Shown piece by piece: positions 26,984-36,290 of a DNA stretch of 64,000 nt. Every line of letters begins with the position of its first letter. The stretch's first letter is position 1. The DNA comes from Paenibacillus endoradicis (lineage in GTDB: Bacteria; Bacillota; Bacilli; Paenibacillales; Paenibacillaceae). The notes beneath the pieces were generated by a model, which did not search any database, was not told the origin of the DNA, and saw nothing but the letters and a program-made list of their open reading frames with translations. Position numbers and translations under genes: made by a program. The stretch covers positions 1-64,000 of the forward strand of contig NZ_JANQBB010000006.1 in NCBI RefSeq assembly GCF_024721975.1, read 5' to 3'.

Positions 26984-27565
26984 TCATTGTACTACCCTGA
27001 AACTAGTAGATACTTGCATTTCATAATCTTCCCGTAGATCACTTGTGATATCAGTAAAATTCGCTTTCGCAGTCATGACATATTCCCCTTCTGGAAAATG
27101 ACCATCAGCTAGTTGATTGTAAAGTTCCTTATATTCTTTATTAGAACCGTCGAAAGAAATACCTGAAAATTTATACTCTTGTTGAAAAGCACTTCCTTGC
27201 TTTAAGATCGTACTAATTAACGGTTGGTCCATAACATAGCCAAAACCGATGTTGCTATTATTCTCATGTAGACTAATTCCTATCGGTGAAGCAGCATGAG
27301 TAATTGTTATTTCTGCTTGTTGACCTACATACTCTAATGCCGCATAAAGTTCAACTTTTTCACCCACTATGTATTCATCTTTTGTTGAAATCATGCGAAG
27401 CACAAAATCATTGGATTGAACTGAATTACTGTCTAAAGTGATGGAATTCTTTTGAGAGTTTAGAGAGTTTGATGGTTTTTCTTGATGATTCACGTCAGAT
27501 ATTGAGCATGACGTAGTCAGCGACAGTGAGCATACTATCAATAATAATATAAACCATTTATTCAT
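26984..27565 (-). CDS. Putative lipoprotein, paralogue of the one at 16715
   Basis: A 193-residue lipoprotein: the hydrophobic start ends SLTTSCSISD (Cys near residue 20), followed by a Ser/Asn-rich linker. The beta-rich domain with YIVGEKVELYAALEYVGQQA, AASPIGISLHE and FPEGEYVMTAKANFTD runs parallel to the protein at 16715. The shared pattern suggests an Ig-like extracellular domain. I do not know its function. The ATG follows GAAAGGAAG. It stands alone between a terminator and the spoVR relic region. Confidence 0.65.
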   Translation of the reverse strand: MNKWFILLLIVCSLSLTTSCSISDVNHQEKPSNSLNSQKNSITLDSNSVQSNDFVLRMISTKDEYIVGEKVELYAALEYVGQQAEITITHAASPIGISLHENNSNIGFGYVMDQPLISTILKQGSAFQQEYKFSGISFDGSNKEYKELYNQLADGHFPEGEYVMTAKANFTDITSDLREDYEMQVSTSFRVVQ

Positions 27566-27704
27566 CTAAAGCTTCCTTTCGCATAGAATTAACTTAGTTG
27601 TTCTATCTACCATAACGATTGGCTTATGAAGAAAGTTGCACTGTATTGTTTTTACTTTGGATTAATTTGGAATCACTCGAAAATTGTAATACGTTTCTAC
27701 ACTA

Positions 27705-27829
27705 CATCGGTATCGATGTGGATATAGAAACTAAAGCAAAGTATTAATCGCAGCGTGAAGAGATGCTATACTTCTAACCTCAGATCGAGACAAAAATCAT
27801 GAACGAAGACTCGGCTTCTGTTAGTTACG
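27705..27829 (+). pseudogene. spoVR gene relic
   Basis: This intergenic stretch aligns with the intact spoVR gene to the right. 27721-27762 matches 29103-29144 and 27763-27829 matches 29268 onward. In the second part CTCAGATCGAGACaAAAATC and neighbours are nearly identical. The 123 nt (41 codons) between the two matched blocks are missing, and the deletion ends at a near-direct repeat (GCGTGAAGAG / GCGTGATGAG). No reading frame remains open. Confidence 0.7.
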
Positions 27830-27842
27830 GGGGAACAAAAAA

Positions 27843-27859
27843 GCGACTATAATAGTCGC
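27843..27859 (-). terminator. Intrinsic terminator of the YfhJ-like gene
   Basis: GCGACTA and TAGTCGC form a stem around TAA and are followed on the minus strand by TTTTTT. It lies 24 nt after the stop codon. Confidence 0.7.
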
Positions 27860-27882
27860 CTCTTCTTTAATAAATTACTAAA

Positions 27883-28149
27883 CTATTCACTTATTGTTGG
27901 TTCACTTAGTAAATTCGCATACTTCGAATTTTTCGCGATAAATAGATGAAGCTTATCTCCGTAGCTAGTAATTAACTGGCGTACAAGATTCTCAGTGTAG
28001 TCTGCTCCTTGAAAGATGAAACCAGCTTTGCCAGAGGTTGATTCGTAATCACTCCATAATAGCTCTACCCATATCATTGCCTTCTCCTCTGGTAGCTCTG
28101 GATTTTTCTCCATTAATAGTTCTGTTAGTCGCTTTATATTGTCCAGCAT
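27883..28149 (-). CDS. yfhJ: YfhJ-like WVELL-domain protein
   Basis: A small soluble protein of 88 residues, the same length as Bacillus YfhJ. The motif AMIWVELLWSDYESTSGKAG contains the WVELL signature that names the family. The rest is charged and helical. Its biochemical role is not known. The ATG has AAGGAG 11 nt upstream, and a terminator follows directly, so it is monocistronic. Confidence 0.75.
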   Translation of the reverse strand: MLDNIKRLTELLMEKNPELPEEKAMIWVELLWSDYESTSGKAGFIFQGADYTENLVRQLITSYGDKLHLFIAKNSKYANLLSEPTISE

Positions 28150-28391
28150 AAAATAATAATCTCCTTCGAATAATGTTCAAGTTTAACGCCATTGATATAA
28201 AATACCATCATACTAAACTTTTTATGAAATTCAAAGTCAAATAAATAACTTGCCTCTCATTCCGCAAGCAAGTCCATCTTAAAGAGATTTCTGAATAGAA
28301 ACATAAAGATGACATATGTTCTTTATCTGACTCCACCTCAAAACGAATACAAGTTACCATCGCTCATCTGCTCGTCCATGTTTCCCATTTC
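28150..28391. other. Intergenic region before spoVR
   Basis: AT-rich sequence between the divergent yfhJ and spoVR genes. An imperfect ACTTGC/GCAAGT hairpin is visible near 28246-28272. I see no gene here. The sigma-E-like promoter begins at 28392. Confidence 0.4.
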
Positions 28392-28420
28392 TCATATCCT
28401 TTCAATGATGCTCATATACT
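28392..28420 (+). promoter_or_regulatory. Sigma-E-like promoter of spoVR
   Basis: TCATATC (28392-28398) and CATATACT (28413-28420) are separated by 14 nt, close to the mother-cell sigma-E pattern of Bacillus. It lies 67 nt before the GTG start. Bacillus spoVR is known to be sigma-E dependent. Confidence 0.55.
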
Positions 28421-28487
28421 AGATCATACGTCGGAATAACCAGTAATTTGATTTCTTTATAGAATGGTATGTAAAGGAGATGAGCAA

Positions 28488-29945
28488 GTGACGTCAGATG
28501 ATATGAAGCAATTAGAACGTGCCATTGCAGAAATTACAGAGGTCGCCAAAGGGTTTGGTCTTGACTTCTATGAGATGAGATATGAAATTTGTCCTGCCGA
28601 TATTATCTATACTTTCGGTGCTTATGGAATGCCGACCCGTTTTAATCATTGGAGCTTCGGAAAATCTTTTCACAAAATGAAGACACAATATGATTTTGGA
28701 CTAAGTAAAATCTACGAACTTGTAATCAATTCCAATCCTTGCTATGCCTTTCTACTTGAAGGTAATTCTTTGATTCAAAATAAATTAATCGTTGCCCATG
28801 TGCTTGCCCACTGTGACTTCTTCAAGAATAATATTCGTTTCAGTGTGACGAATCGTGAAATGGTAGAAAGTATGGCTGCAACTGCCGATCGAATTCATCA
28901 ATATGAGAAGATTTACGGAGTAGACGCTGTTGAGAAATTTATCGACTCTATTCTCGCGATTCAAGAACATGTAGACCCCACAATTATTAAGCCTTATCAG
29001 TTAGATAAGAAAAGATATATAGAAATGGCGATGAAGGAGCAAGAAAAGCAAAGTGCTCTTCTTACACCTTACTCATCTCCTTATCAAGAATTATGGGATT
29101 TGGATTTAGAGGCTAAAGTAAAAGATCAATCGCAGCGTGAAGAGGCTTTACGAGAAGCAAAGCGTTTCCCACCTCGACCTGAGAAGGACTTGATCTGGTT
29201 CATTGAAGAATATTCACCTGTTTTAGATGATTGGCAGCGAGATATATTAACGATGCTGCGTGATGAGATGCTATACTTCTGGCCTCAGATCGAGACCAAA
29301 ATCATGAACGAAGGTTGGGCTTCCTATTGGCATCAGCGTATCATTCGTGAAATGGATCTCACTAGTGAAGAAACGATTGAATTTGCCAAGCTCAATTCAT
29401 CTGTTGTTGTTCCATCAAAGAATAGCCTTAATCCTTATTACTTAGGTTTGAAAATATTTGAGGACATAGAAAAGCGCTGGGATAATCCAACAGTCGAAGA
29501 ACAGCGACGCTTCGGACGTACTCCTGGTAAAGGGCGTGAGAAGATTTTCGAGGTGCGTGAGCTTGATTCTGATCAATCTTTCATGCGTAATTACTTAACA
29601 AAGAATTTGGTAGATGAGCTAGACCTGTACATCTTCGAGAAAAAAGGTCCTGAGTGGAAAATTACAGATAAGTCGTGGGAGCATATTCGTGATCAGCTTG
29701 TTTTCTCCAAGGTTAACGGTGGATTCCCAAGTCTGCATGTCGTCGATGGGGATTATAACAGCAACGGAGAGCTTTATCTCGAGCATCAATACGAGGGCAA
29801 TGAGCTTGATCTGAAATATATAGAGCGTACGCTCCCTCATGTGCAAAGCTTATGGGGCAGAAATGTTCATCTGCAAACAGTCGTTGAAAGCAAGAAGATG
29901 GTATTTACTTGCATCAATGGCAAAACGACGAGAAAGTTTTTGTGA
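28488..29945 (+). CDS. spoVR: Stage V sporulation protein R (SpoVR)
   Basis: SpoVR is needed for proper spore cortex formation in Bacillus; its biochemistry is unknown. The protein of 485 residues is close to the Bacillus length. It starts [20 protein letters not shown] after the GTG and carries family blocks such as [59 protein letters not shown] and [11 protein letters not shown]. The GTG has AAAGGAG 8 nt upstream. An ATG eight codons earlier lies before that site. A decayed partial copy lies at 27705-27829, and a strong terminator follows. Confidence 0.92.
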   Translation: MTSDDMKQLERAIAEITEVAKGFGLDFYEMRYEICPADIIYTFGAYGMPTRFNHWSFGKSFHKMKTQYDFGLSKIYELVINSNPCYAFLLEGNSLIQNKLIVAHVLAHCDFFKNNIRFSVTNREMVESMAATADRIHQYEKIYGVDAVEKFIDSILAIQEHVDPTIIKPYQLDKKRYIEMAMKEQEKQSALLTPYSSPYQELWDLDLEAKVKDQSQREEALREAKRFPPRPEKDLIWFIEEYSPVLDDWQRDILTMLRDEMLYFWPQIETKIMNEGWASYWHQRIIREMDLTSEETIEFAKLNSSVVVPSKNSLNPYYLGLKIFEDIEKRWDNPTVEEQRRFGRTPGKGREKIFEVRELDSDQSFMRNYLTKNLVDELDLYIFEKKGPEWKITDKSWEHIRDQLVFSKVNGGFPSLHVVDGDYNSNGELYLEHQYEGNELDLKYIERTLPHVQSLWGRNVHLQTVVESKKMVFTCINGKTTRKFL

Positions 29946-29951
29946 CAGAAT

Positions 29952-29995
29952 AAAACAAGCGTAACGAGTATTAATAATCGTTACGCTTGTTTTTT
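29952..29995 (+). terminator. Intrinsic terminator of spoVR
   Basis: AAAACAAGCGTAACGA pairs with TCGTTACGCTTGTTTT and runs into a T tract. Confidence 0.8.
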
Positions 29996-30064
29996 AGCTA
30001 CTTTATCGCATTTCCACATGTAGGTTATAATTCCCATGATAAATACTTATATTTTTTAAAAATA

Positions 30065-30108
30065 AACCGCCAACATAGCGAGAAATTCTCTCTATGCTGG
30101 CGGTTTTG
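30065..30108 (+). terminator. Second, independent hairpin downstream of spoVR
   Basis: ACCGCCA-ACATAG pairs with CTATG-CTGGCGGT, followed by TTTTG. It is separated from the first terminator by about 70 nt with no gene between. It may insulate the DUF817 gene from read-through. Confidence 0.6.
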
Positions 30109-30216
30109 TAACATTATTAGGCTATAATTCGTTATTTAGTTAGCAAGGGCTGTGAAACGATATTAATAGTGTATAATAATTAACAATAATATTAACACAA
30201 GAAGGTGAGTAACAAA

Positions 30217-30993
30217 TTGAGACCAATCATACAACTACTTCATTTTGGCTATCATCAGGCGATGAGCTGCATCTTTCCTATAGCTATTTTTGGCACTTTA
30301 GCTCTGTCTAGCGTAATACCAATACCTTTCATGCATCGTTACGACGCTATTCTCATTGTATTACTGCTTGTTCAATATCTGATGTACCGCACTGGATTAG
30401 AGACGCTCGATGAAATCAAAGTAATCTGCGTTTTTCATATTATTGGCTTGACACTAGAGTTATATAAAGTGTGGATGGGGTCATGGTCGTATCCTGAGCT
30501 TGGATACACGAAGATATTTGGTGTCCCGCTCTACAGCGGATTTATGTATGCAAGTGTTGCTAGTTTTATGTGTCAAATTTGGCGTAGACTGAGAATGGAC
30601 ATGACTGGCTGGCCAGGTCTTACGTCTGCGGCTCTGCTTGGTGGGGCAATCTATCTTAACTTTTTCACACATCATTTTATTCCAGATTTTCGTTGGTGGT
30701 TAACTGCACTGGTTTTCATTGTTTTTTGGAAAACTTGGATTATTTATAGGGTACGAGAAACTACTTATCGAATGCCTTTAACCGTCGCATTTATCATTGT
30801 AGGTTTCTTTATATGGTTAGCAGAAAATATAGCTACATTTTTAGGCGCTTGGAAATACCCTGATCAATACCAAACATGGCAAATTGTTAGTTTTAGTAAG
30901 ATTAGCTCATGGTTCCTACTTGTAATCATTAGTGTCATTATCGTTGCCCAGCTTAAGCATGTAAAAGCTAGTCGTACAGTACAAAACTCGTAG
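30217..30993 (+). CDS. DUF817 family membrane protein (YoaT-like)
   Basis: An integral membrane protein of 258 residues with about seven or eight hydrophobic segments. The pattern TGLETLDEIKVICVFHIIGL, GSWSYPELGYTKIFGVPLYS, FMYASVASF and WLAENIATFLGAWKYPDQYQ is that of DUF817, which includes Bacillus YoaT. The function is unknown. The best start is a TTG with AAGGTGA 8 nt upstream. A GTG at 30205 is also in frame but lies within the ribosome site. Confidence 0.75.
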   Translation: MRPIIQLLHFGYHQAMSCIFPIAIFGTLALSSVIPIPFMHRYDAILIVLLLVQYLMYRTGLETLDEIKVICVFHIIGLTLELYKVWMGSWSYPELGYTKIFGVPLYSGFMYASVASFMCQIWRRLRMDMTGWPGLTSAALLGGAIYLNFFTHHFIPDFRWWLTALVFIVFWKTWIIYRVRETTYRMPLTVAFIIVGFFIWLAENIATFLGAWKYPDQYQTWQIVSFSKISSWFLLVIISVIIVAQLKHVKASRTVQNS

Positions 30994-31316
30994 TAGAGCT
31001 ATTTTTATGCTATAGGCTCATCAAGTTACAACATCCAAGGAAACGAGCGTGCAAAGGTATCACTTGGTATGCTCGTTTCACTTTTAACAGCTTTATTACT
31101 TCAACTCTATCGAAATTGGACATTACCTCCTAATAATGATATGGTATTGGAAACCCATTGGCATTTCACTTTTTAAAGTGAGGTGCCTTCGTTTATATAT
31201 TGGGGTTTTTACATTAACTGGGTGGTGATGCTGTGTTTCTCTTTATAGCCCCTAATTGGGGAAAGCAGTCTGTAGTTAGGGAACTGTAATCATATAATGA
31301 AGAGGAGCGGTTAGAC
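30994..31316 (+). terminator. Intergenic region with terminator at 31040-31084
   Basis: GAAACGAGC (31040-31048) pairs with GCTCGTTTC (31071-31079), followed by ACTTTT, and ends the DUF817 transcript. A CCCCTAATTGGGG palindrome lies at about 31250-31262 ahead of the ctc gene and could be an operator. No promoter is convincing, and no gene is visible. Confidence 0.5.
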
Positions 31317-31862
31317 ATGAAAACAAATTGTATTCAAGCAGTGGAGCGATTATATCAGAAGCCATCAGAGCTTCGTGACTTAAGAAAAAGCGGGCGCTTG
31401 CCAGGTGTATTATTTGGCAAAAACATTTCAACTCAAATGTTTCATATTCCCGTAACTAGTTTTCAAAAATGGATGAGACAGGGACATGGTCCGCTGCAAT
31501 TGCAGTTTACAAATCAGGAGCCAGTTTCTGTTGTAATTGAAGAACTTCAGCAAAATCCTATAACTATGGAATTGCTGCATGTAGATTTTCAAATCGTCCA
31601 AGGAAATGAAATATTGCGTACCAAGCTTCCTGTGAAATTGATTGGGGTTCCTGCTGGAACGAAACTAGGTGGAATTCTTCAAACTCAGAATACGTTCGTT
31701 GAAGTCGAAGCACTTCCAAAATATTTACCAAATAGTATTGAAATAGATATTAGTGATATGGAAATTGGACAATTTTTGCTTATGAAGGATATCCCCCTTC
31801 CTCCTGAAGTTGTTATGATTTCAGGTGAAAATGAACAACTCGTTTCTCTTGTAAAGCCATAG
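31317..31862 (+). CDS. ctc: Ribosomal protein L25/general stress protein Ctc
   Basis: A bL25 family protein of 181 residues that binds 5S rRNA and, in Bacillus, accumulates under stress. The N-terminal RNA-binding domain carries SELRDLRKSGRLPGVLFGKN. The C-terminal TL5/Ctc beta domain (about 95-181) carries LPVKLIGVPAGTKLGGILQ and FVEVEALPKYLPNSIEIDIS. The ATG follows GAGGAG. It stands alone and is followed by a strong terminator. Confidence 0.9.
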   Translation: MKTNCIQAVERLYQKPSELRDLRKSGRLPGVLFGKNISTQMFHIPVTSFQKWMRQGHGPLQLQFTNQEPVSVVIEELQQNPITMELLHVDFQIVQGNEILRTKLPVKLIGVPAGTKLGGILQTQNTFVEVEALPKYLPNSIEIDISDMEIGQFLLMKDIPLPPEVVMISGENEQLVSLVKP

Positions 31863-31888
31863 CATTTATTCTATGAATTTATAAAAGT

Positions 31889-31941
31889 AAGGGGCTAATC
31901 TCCCTAGTCACTAAACATGACTAGGGGATTAACCCCTTTTT
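31889..31941 (+). terminator. Intrinsic terminator of ctc
   Basis: AAGGGG-TAATC-CCCTAGTC pairs with GACTAGGG-ATTA-CCCCTT and runs into TTTTT. Confidence 0.75.
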
Positions 31942-31946
31942 GTTGC

Positions 31947-32202
31947 TATAGAGCCCATTTTTAGTGTCTATTCTGGATCTTACAGCCTCATTTGCCACTA
32001 TAGACCTCATTTTTAGTGTCTATTCTCCAGTTCCACCCTCATTTGACGCTATAGACCTCATTTTTAGTGTCTATTCTCCAGTTCCACCCTCATTTGACGC
32101 TATAGACCTCATTTTTAGTGTCTATTCTCCAGTTCCACCCTCATTTGACGCTATAGACCTCATTTTTAGTCTCCATTCAACTCCCGCGTCGTAGCGAAGA
32201 TG
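31947..32202. repeat. 51-bp tandem repeat array 1 (five units)
   Basis: Units start with TATAGA at 31947, 31999, 32050, 32101 and 32152. The last three are nearly identical. The common core TATAGACCTCATTTTTAGTG plus TCTATT contains the inverted pair ATAGAC/GTCTAT. An apparent 76-codon ORF across the array exists only because 51 is a multiple of three. The same core and period recur at 40322. Confidence 0.85.
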
Positions 32203-32369
32203 AATAATTGCTCGTGGAGAAGCGATAGCGTTCGTTTTTGTCCTCGGATTTATACTACGATTACCTTTTACAATATATCCGAGGACAACGGCGATCGGAA
32301 CAGCTATTAATCATCGCAGCGTTCAACCAAACGCACCCCGATCGGAACAGCTATTAGTCATCATAGCGT
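32188..32369 (+). repeat. Dispersed palindromic element, copy A
   Basis: This element shares GTGGAGAAGCGATAGCG (32214-32230), a long stem TTGTCCTCGGATTTAT/ATATATCCGAGGACAA (32238-32288) and GGCGATCGGAACAGC with the copy at 51884. The right-end module GATCGGAACAGCTATTA is repeated at about 32340. It fills the space between the tandem array and the glycerophosphodiesterase gene. Confidence 0.75.
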
Positions 32370-32382
32370 CACCACAATAAGC

Positions 32383-34155
32383 TTATAAATCAATCTCAAC
32401 CATCGACTGAGCGAGTACTGGATGATCGGTAATAATACCATCGACATCGAACTTCAATACTTCCTTCATATTATGTGTGCTATTGACTGTCCACACCCAT
32501 ATTTCACGCCCAGAATCATGTGCCCGCTTTACAAGTTGCTCTGTTAGCATCACTTGCTCTACAGTGTAGAAATCAACATCCAATGCCGATAAGTCACCGA
32601 ACGCAAAATAAAGAATTTGACCGATCTTAATCTCCGGTGCTCTCTCTCGAATTTGCCGTAAAGTATGATTGTCAAAGGATTGAATATAGACATCTTCCTC
32701 CATATCAAATCCTTGTACAAGCTCTACAACTTCCTTCGCTAGTTCATCACCCAAGCCATCTGGTTTTAGATCGAGCAACAGCTTGATTTTGCCCTCTGCT
32801 ACATTTAACACTTCATTGAGTTCTGGAATATGAACCGGTTGCATATCAGCATCTGTACCGATGGAGAGCTTGCTAATTTCTTCATAGGTGAGATCGGACA
32901 CCCGCTCCGTAACTCCTGCTAACCGCTGCAAAGTATAGTCATGATGCAGAACAGCTACCCCATCTTTAGTCAATTGAACGTCCAGCTCCACTGATTGAAT
33001 TCCTTTCTCAATAGCCATCTCAATAGAAGGGATTGAGTTTTCTGGCGCACTTTCCACATCGCCACGATGAGCCGATATAAGCACGCTCCATTTGGCATAC
33101 ACAAGAGTATCGTTCGCTTTGAAACCTACGAATAAAGCTAATCCAATATAGACAACTATTGTAGTTGCATATAGCAGCCGAGTTCGTTCACGCTTCTTCA
33201 AATAATTAGTTATACGTCGCTCCATTCCACCAAATCTGCTACGAAATACGTTAAGTGTATTCCGCAGCCTCATCCCTTTCTCCCTACCGAAATAATAAAA
33301 CAATCGAGTTAGAAAGATAATATTTATCGGCATAAGTAACAAAGCAAACATATACGTCAATATAGTAGACAATGTCAATGAATAATGATTAGAAAATACT
33401 TTAAGTACGTTAATATCTAGCCATGAAGGTAAATATGACAAGGATGAAATCACAACAAAACCTGTTCCAAGCACTAACCCATTCAATAAAAATAGCCAAA
33501 TGAAAAGCTGCAACCGTTTCCCCCGTGTTAGCACTAAACTGTTACGAATTGCTTCAACAATCGTATTTCCTTCAAGAACGATAAAGTGCAACACAAATAT
33601 TCCACGTAGCACCGTATATAATGCAGCTATAAGTATTAGTACATATACAAAAGTCATCGTATAAGAAACGTCCAACACTTGATTTTGCAGAAAGATAGGG
33701 AAATTGAACAGTTTATAGAACGATGCAGATAGTGGCGAATCAATAAACGGAATAAGCACCAATAATATAAGAAACAATTGAAAAATACCAAATCCAAATA
33801 GTCGTGGTGTCTGACGTAGCGTAGTTAACAATGCATCGGAGATAGCAATCTCTTTGCCAAAGTAGCGCTGCTGAACCAATATTATCAGCACACATAATTC
33901 AATAAACAATGCAAATGATGCGACAAGACCAATCATAATCAGTCCTGCAACACCTTCTAAAGTGCGTCCTAGCAAATATACCTCATCGTTCAGCAACGAA
34001 CCCGAGCCGACAACCAATAAGATCCGATTGAAAATAAAAGCATTAACAGGTATGATGACAAAACTCGTAAGTAACATATATACATATTCAAAAATGAGTA
34101 GCTTGGAGTACGATGCCCGAAAATCTCTAATGCTTCTATCCAGCAGCCTAAGCAT
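32383..34155 (-). CDS. Glycerophosphodiester phosphodiesterase with N-terminal membrane domain
   Basis: This enzyme hydrolyses glycerophosphodiesters to sn-glycerol-3-phosphate and an alcohol. The first 330 residues hold about six membrane helices, as in GDPD proteins with the associated membrane domain. The catalytic domain (about 335-585) begins LISAHRGDVESAPENSIPS with the catalytic His. It continues with VELDVQLTKDGVAVLHHDYT, carrying the metal-binding Glu/Asp pair and the second His. The catalytic part probably faces the outside, to judge from related proteins. The ATG at 34155 was preferred to an in-frame TTG seven codons earlier, since AGGGTGA precedes it. Confidence 0.82.
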   Translation of the reverse strand: MLRLLDRSIRDFRASYSKLLIFEYVYMLLTSFVIIPVNAFIFNRILLVVGSGSLLNDEVYLLGRTLEGVAGLIMIGLVASFALFIELCVLIILVQQRYFGKEIAISDALLTTLRQTPRLFGFGIFQLFLILLVLIPFIDSPLSASFYKLFNFPIFLQNQVLDVSYTMTFVYVLILIAALYTVLRGIFVLHFIVLEGNTIVEAIRNSLVLTRGKRLQLFIWLFLLNGLVLGTGFVVISSLSYLPSWLDINVLKVFSNHYSLTLSTILTYMFALLLMPINIIFLTRLFYYFGREKGMRLRNTLNVFRSRFGGMERRITNYLKKRERTRLLYATTIVVYIGLALFVGFKANDTLVYAKWSVLISAHRGDVESAPENSIPSIEMAIEKGIQSVELDVQLTKDGVAVLHHDYTLQRLAGVTERVSDLTYEEISKLSIGTDADMQPVHIPELNEVLNVAEGKIKLLLDLKPDGLGDELAKEVVELVQGFDMEEDVYIQSFDNHTLRQIRERAPEIKIGQILYFAFGDLSALDVDFYTVEQVMLTEQLVKRAHDSGREIWVWTVNSTHNMKEVLKFDVDGIITDHPVLAQSMVEIDL

Positions 34156-34231
34156 ACCATTCACCCTATCTATCAAAAATTGGTTATAGTCCCATTATAC
34201 TCTTTAATCAGCTATAAATTAAAGAGACAAC

Positions 34232-34268
34232 AAAAAAGGGTTCGGCTACTAGTAGCCGAACCCTTTTT
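34232..34268. terminator. Bidirectional intrinsic terminator after leuA
   Basis: AAAAAGGGTTCGGCTA and TAGCCGAACCCTTTTT form a perfect stem around CTAG. It lies just after the leuA stop and before the phosphodiesterase start. Confidence 0.8.
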
Positions 34269-34279
34269 CTTTATTCATA

Positions 34280-35938
34280 TTAACCGATCATTTTGTTAAC
34301 TGCACTTACTAATGCTTTTACTGATGAGGTCATGATATCTACATGTATGCCACAACCCCAATACATTGTTCCATCCGCTGCAGTAATTCCGATATAAGAA
34401 ACCGCTTGAGACTTAGATCCAACATCTAGCGCATGCTCTTTGTAAGTGAGATTAGAGAAGCTTATACCTAGATCCGTTTGTAAAGCATTACTAATCGCAT
34501 CTAGTCTACCGTCACCTGTGCCTGTTAACTCCAACGTCTCATTATTTTTAATAACTTGCACAACGGTTTGGAAATCATCAGATTTCGTGAAATGATAATT
34601 TACAAATTCAATTGGTGTCTTAATATTTACATATTCCGTTTTGAAGATATCATAGATTTCTTCTGGCATAATTTCTTTATTCAAACGATCTGATATGTCT
34701 TTAACTTTGTAGCCAAAGTTTTCTCTCATTTGTTGTGGTAGATCCAATCCATAGTTCTGTTGCAACAAGTAGCCAATGCCACCTTTACCAGATTGGCTAT
34801 TAATACGAATAATATCACCCTCGTATTGTCTGCCAATATCTAATGGATCAATCGGCAAGTAAGGAACTGACCAATATTGACGATTTTCTTCCTCACGCCA
34901 TTTCATCCCTTTAGCGATTGCATCTTGGTGTGAGCCAGAGAATGCTGTAAATACTAGCTCGCCTGCATATGGATGTCTTTCATTAACTGTCATCTTCGTC
35001 AATCTTTCGTATATTGTACGAATTTCAGGTAGATTTTCAAAGTTTAATTGAGGATCAACACCATGGGAATACATGTTCAAAGCAAGCGTAATGATATCGA
35101 CATTACCTGTTCTTTCACCATTTCCAAATAGTGTTCCTTCAACTCTCTGTCCACCTGCAAGAAGAGCAAGCTCAGTATCGGCAACGCCAGTACCACGGTC
35201 ATTATGTGGATGTAGGGACAGAATGACATTTTCACGATACTTCATATTATCGCTCATATACTCAATTTGACTTGCATACACGTGAGGCATTGACATCGAT
35301 ACAGTTACAGGCAAGTTCATAATTACTTTATTGTCTGCTGTCGGTTTCCATACATCAAGCACTGCATTACAAATATCTAATGCAAACTCTATCTCTGTAC
35401 CTGTAAAACTTTCAGGTGAGTATTGGAACTGGAAGTTCCCTTCCGTTTCTTCTGCACATGTTTTCAGCAACTCGGCACCTGTTACTGCAATATTAATGAT
35501 CTCTTCTTTTGTCTTTCTGAATACTTGCTCACGTTGAGCGACAGAAGTAGAGTTATATAAATGAACAACTGCTCTAGGAGCACCTTTTAAGGATTCAAAT
35601 GTCTTTCTTATAATATGCTCTCTCGCTTGTGTTAACACTTGAATCGTAACATCATCCGGGATCAGGTTTTGCTCAATTAATGTACGTAAAAATGTAAATT
35701 CAGTTTCTGATGCAGCAGGGAAACCTACTTCAATTTCTTTAAATCCGATTTTCACCAATAATTTGAAGAATTCAAGTTTTTCTTCCAAATTCATAGGAAC
35801 GATTAGCGCTTGGTTACCATCTCTTAGATCAACGCTACACCATGTTGGTGCTTCAGTAATATATTCTTTTTGCGTCCATTTCAAGCTGGACACAGGTGGC
35901 ATGAAATATCCTTTAGTGTACTTATCGTAATTTTTCAT
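34280..35938 (-). CDS. leuA: 2-isopropylmalate synthase
   Basis: This enzyme catalyses the first committed step of leucine synthesis, joining acetyl-CoA and 2-oxoisovalerate. The TIM barrel (about 25-330) opens APTWCSVDLRDGNQALIVPM with the metal-binding Asp, and carries LSLHPHNDRGTGVADTELAL with the HxH-type metal ligands and GNGERTGNVDIITLALNMYS. A C-terminal regulatory LeuA dimer domain ends the protein. The 552-residue form with NQALIVPM belongs to the LeuA2-type group rather than the 510-residue Bacillus type. The preceding leader is a Leu T-box, which supports the assignment. An ATG four codons earlier is possible. Confidence 0.92.
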   Translation of the reverse strand: MKNYDKYTKGYFMPPVSSLKWTQKEYITEAPTWCSVDLRDGNQALIVPMNLEEKLEFFKLLVKIGFKEIEVGFPAASETEFTFLRTLIEQNLIPDDVTIQVLTQAREHIIRKTFESLKGAPRAVVHLYNSTSVAQREQVFRKTKEEIINIAVTGAELLKTCAEETEGNFQFQYSPESFTGTEIEFALDICNAVLDVWKPTADNKVIMNLPVTVSMSMPHVYASQIEYMSDNMKYRENVILSLHPHNDRGTGVADTELALLAGGQRVEGTLFGNGERTGNVDIITLALNMYSHGVDPQLNFENLPEIRTIYERLTKMTVNERHPYAGELVFTAFSGSHQDAIAKGMKWREEENRQYWSVPYLPIDPLDIGRQYEGDIIRINSQSGKGGIGYLLQQNYGLDLPQQMRENFGYKVKDISDRLNKEIMPEEIYDIFKTEYVNIKTPIEFVNYHFTKSDDFQTVVQVIKNNETLELTGTGDGRLDAISNALQTDLGISFSNLTYKEHALDVGSKSQAVSYIGITAADGTMYWGCGIHVDIMTSSVKALVSAVNKMIG

Positions 35939-36010
35939 CCTAATAACCATCCTTTTTCTCTAATTTGTTCCCATCATTTCATTCTTGAATTACATTATAA
36001 AAACACAAAA

Positions 36011-36290
36011 AAGTCTTCCGTCTCCAAAAATAGAGACGAAAGACTTGTCATCTTACGCGGTACCACTCCAATTCATACCTGTTGGTATGCTCTTAGCGGA
36101 TTATGACATTACGCCATATATCCTCCTATTGATAACGGTTAGGCTCCGGCTTCACCTACATAATACCTGTTCAGTGAGCAACTCCAAGGCTAGTTCAGAA
36201 GTTCTTTACAGCTGTTTCGCACCTACCAACAGCTCTCTGAGTGTTCAGAAAATCTTACTATTCCTCTTCAAAGTATTTAACTATTATTAT
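36011..36290 (-). ncRNA. Leu T-box riboswitch leader
   Basis: On the minus strand the conserved T-box sequence GGAGTGGTACCGCG (36057-36069) precedes a terminator, AAGTCTTTCGTCTC / GAGACGGAAGACTT (36011-36046), followed by TTTTTTG. Upstream lies a stem-I region with AGAGAGCTGTTGGTAGGTGC and GAACTAGCCTTGGAGT. The triplet CTA (36191-36193) is the probable specifier, a leucine codon. Uncharged tRNA-Leu should therefore raise leuA expression. Confidence 0.88.

Noticed and set aside
31185..31290. Sigma-B promoter for ctc
   Set aside because: Expected from Bacillus, but no GTTT / GGGTAT pair with correct spacing was found.
31964..32194. 76-codon repetitive open frame
   Set aside because: Same cause as above, in tandem array 1.
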